Positions 62,805-64,000 of a DNA stretch of 64,000 nt are shown piece by piece (position 1 is the first letter of the stretch; the number at the start of each line of letters is the position of its first letter). A program made the translations under genes and the position numbers. Source of the DNA: Rhodovulum bhavnagarense (GTDB lineage: Bacteria > Pseudomonadota > Alphaproteobacteria > Rhodobacterales > Rhodobacteraceae); the NCBI RefSeq assembly GCF_004343505.1, contig NZ_SLXU01000006.1:62001-126000 (forward strand). Reading direction: 5' to 3'. The notes under the pieces were generated by a model that ran no database searches, was not told the DNA's origin, and saw only the letters and a program-made list of their open reading frames with translations.

Positions 62805-63674
62805 GTGATCGGTATCGTCGGCATCGTCGTCATCTTCGTAATGGTGTTCGGCGGCTACATTGCCGCCGGGGGCCACCTTGGGATCATCCTTCATGCCCTG
62901 CCTTATGAAATGGCGATCATCGGTGGCGCCGCCGTGGGGGCCTTTGCCATTGGCAACGACCTGGGAACGATTAAGCAAACGGCGAGATCGCTTTCGCGCG
63001 TCTTCAAGGGGGCGAAGTGGAAGCCGCAGGATTACAGCGATCTGCTATGCCTGCTATTCGAATTGATCCGGGTGGCCCGGCGCAACCCGGTCGACCTGGA
63101 ACCGCATATCGAGGCGCCGCAGGACTCGGTAATTTTCGCGCGGTACCCCCGAATCGCCGCCGATCATGAGGCCTTGTCGCTGATCTGTGACACGTTCCGG
63201 GCGGGGGGCATGAATTACGACGACCCGATTCAGGTCGAGGAAGTGCTGGAAAAGCGGCTTGAGGCCAGTCTGCACCACGCCTTGCATCCTAGCCACGCGC
63301 TTCAGACTCTGGCGGACGGTTTGCCAGCGCTGGGTATCGTCGCTGCCGTGCTGGGCGTGATCAAGACCATGAGTGCGATCGATCAGCCACCCGAAATCCT
63401 GGGTAAGCTGATCGGCGGTGCGTTGGTCGGCACGTTCCTGGGGGTGTTCCTTGCCTATGGCCTGGTCGGCCCCTTTGCGACCCGCCTGCGCGGTGTCGCC
63501 GAGGAGGACGCGCATTTCTATCACCTGATCCGCGAGGTTCTTGTCGCCAACCTGCACAACCACCCCCCGGGCATCTGCATAGAGGTCGGACGCCAGAACG
63601 CCCCCAGCCATTTCCGCCCCGGCTATGCCGAGCTCGAAGAGGCGCTCAAGGCCAGCAGGAGGGAGGCCGCGTGA
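62805..63674 (+). CDS. motA: Flagellar motor stator protein MotA
   Basis: Ion channel of the stator. The 289-residue protein has four membrane helices with the MotA motifs YIAAGGHLGIILHALPYEMA (20 residues), FAIGNDL, HPSHALQTLADGLPALGIVA, AAVLGVIKTMSAID and GALVGTFLGVFLAYGLVGP. Conserved prolines P173-type and the cytoplasmic loop arginine are in place. GTG 62805 has AAGGAGAG upstream; the frame begins at 62760 but without a ribosome site. It lacks an adjacent motB, which is at 51.8 kb. It is followed by an overlapping gene. Confidence 0.95.
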   Translation: MIGIVGIVVIFVMVFGGYIAAGGHLGIILHALPYEMAIIGGAAVGAFAIGNDLGTIKQTARSLSRVFKGAKWKPQDYSDLLCLLFELIRVARRNPVDLEPHIEAPQDSVIFARYPRIAADHEALSLICDTFRAGGMNYDDPIQVEEVLEKRLEASLHHALHPSHALQTLADGLPALGIVAAVLGVIKTMSAIDQPPEILGKLIGGALVGTFLGVFLAYGLVGPFATRLRGVAEEDAHFYHLIREVLVANLHNHPPGICIEVGRQNAPSHFRPGYAELEEALKASRREAA

Positions 63675-64000
63675 TGCCCCGCCTCCTGTTGGCACTGATC
63701 CTGTTGGTGTTTCCCGTGCTGGCGCCGGCACAGACCGTGCCGGTCCGGTCGGGCGAACATCCGGGGTTTACGCGCCTCGTCTTTGAAACGCCCGACCAGA
63801 CATCATGGGTGCTGGGCCGCGGGGCGGAGGGGTATGAGTTGCAATTGGAAAAGGAGGGCCTTCGAATCGACCTTGCGCGGGTGTTCGACAAGATCGGGCG
63901 CACCCGTCTGTCGGCGGTTTCTCTTGATGCGCCGGGCCGGATCGGGCTGTCGGTGCGCGATGGCGTACATGCGCATGCGTTCGACCTGCGCGCGGGGGTT
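63674..64000 (+). CDS. Exported protein of the flagellar cluster, partial
   Basis: The first 109 residues of a gene cut by the right edge. ATG 63674 overlaps the motA stop by one base (a GTG at 63671 is in the same frame). The N terminus is a signal peptide (LLLALILLVFPVLAPAQ, cleavage near residue 20). The mature part starts VPVRSGEHPGFTRLVF, an AMIN-like beta-strand pattern seen in exported peptidoglycan-binding or secretion proteins. I do not know its family. Coupling to motA suggests a flagellar role. Confidence 0.65.
   Translation, partial: MPRLLLALILLVFPVLAPAQTVPVRSGEHPGFTRLVFETPDQTSWVLGRGAEGYELQLEKEGLRIDLARVFDKIGRTRLSAVSLDAPGRIGLSVRDGVHAHAFDLRAGV

Overview
The window is a GC-rich chromosomal segment from an alphaproteobacterium of the order Rhodobacterales (Rhodobacteraceae, Roseobacter-like). 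The evidence is the gene order parB-parA-rsmG-mnmG-mnmE-rho-hemJ / maf-aroE-coaE-dnaQ / secB, the RegB-SenC-RegA redox regulon, the hemD-Mic60-hemY cluster, LexA boxes of the GTTC-N7-GTTC type, and CtrA-type boxes (TTAA-N7-TTAA) in front of flagellar genes. Assignments rest on reading motifs and gene order; no database search was run.

Layout. 1-7.9 kb: maeB (cut by the window edge), mutS, grpE-hrcA, rph-rdgB-hemW. 7.9-18.5 kb: the likely replication origin region. Genes left of about 15.3 kb (parB to hemJ) read leftward and genes right of it (maf to dnaQ) read rightward. The AT-rich gap between them carries four DnaA-box-like sites. Two full parS sites lie inside the first codons of mnmG and rsmG. 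18.5-24.3 kb: secB, fxsA, a Tim44-like gene, mltA, smr, hslUV and trxA. 24.4-32.9 kb: a tightly overlapping leftward operon tsaE-amgK-murU-addB-addA joining tRNA t6A modification, muramic acid recycling and double-strand break repair. 32.9-38.2 kb: a kinase-less PAS protein behind two perfect CtrA boxes, then regB / senC-regA and a small lipoprotein. 38.3-48.1 kb: ahcY, an unlinked tryptophan synthase beta homologue, a DUF2853 gene, the EVE-YciI-gpsA-tsaD operon, hemD-Mic60-hemY and tRNA-Thr(CGT).

48.1-49.2 kb is a scar. Directly after the tRNA there is the tail of an IS256-family transposase, fused in frame to a truncated imuA that still has its LexA box; no imuB or dnaE2 follows. A DEAD-box helicase with a long basic tail comes next. 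51.7-64 kb holds flagellar genes in three transcription units: motB-flgE-flgK-flgL-flgI rightward, fliF-fliH-fliN-fliP leftward, and fliL-DUF6468-like-motE-motA-(unknown) rightward. CtrA-like boxes sit 43-64 bp upstream of motB, flgE, fliL and fliF.

Most of the window is conserved housekeeping DNA. The observations most worth a second look are the CtrA-controlled PAS-only protein beside regB, the imuA/IS256 scar with a surviving SOS operator, the coding-sequence parS pair with the origin, the divergent orphan TrpB, and a strong isolated terminator near 41.65 kb that may end a small RNA.
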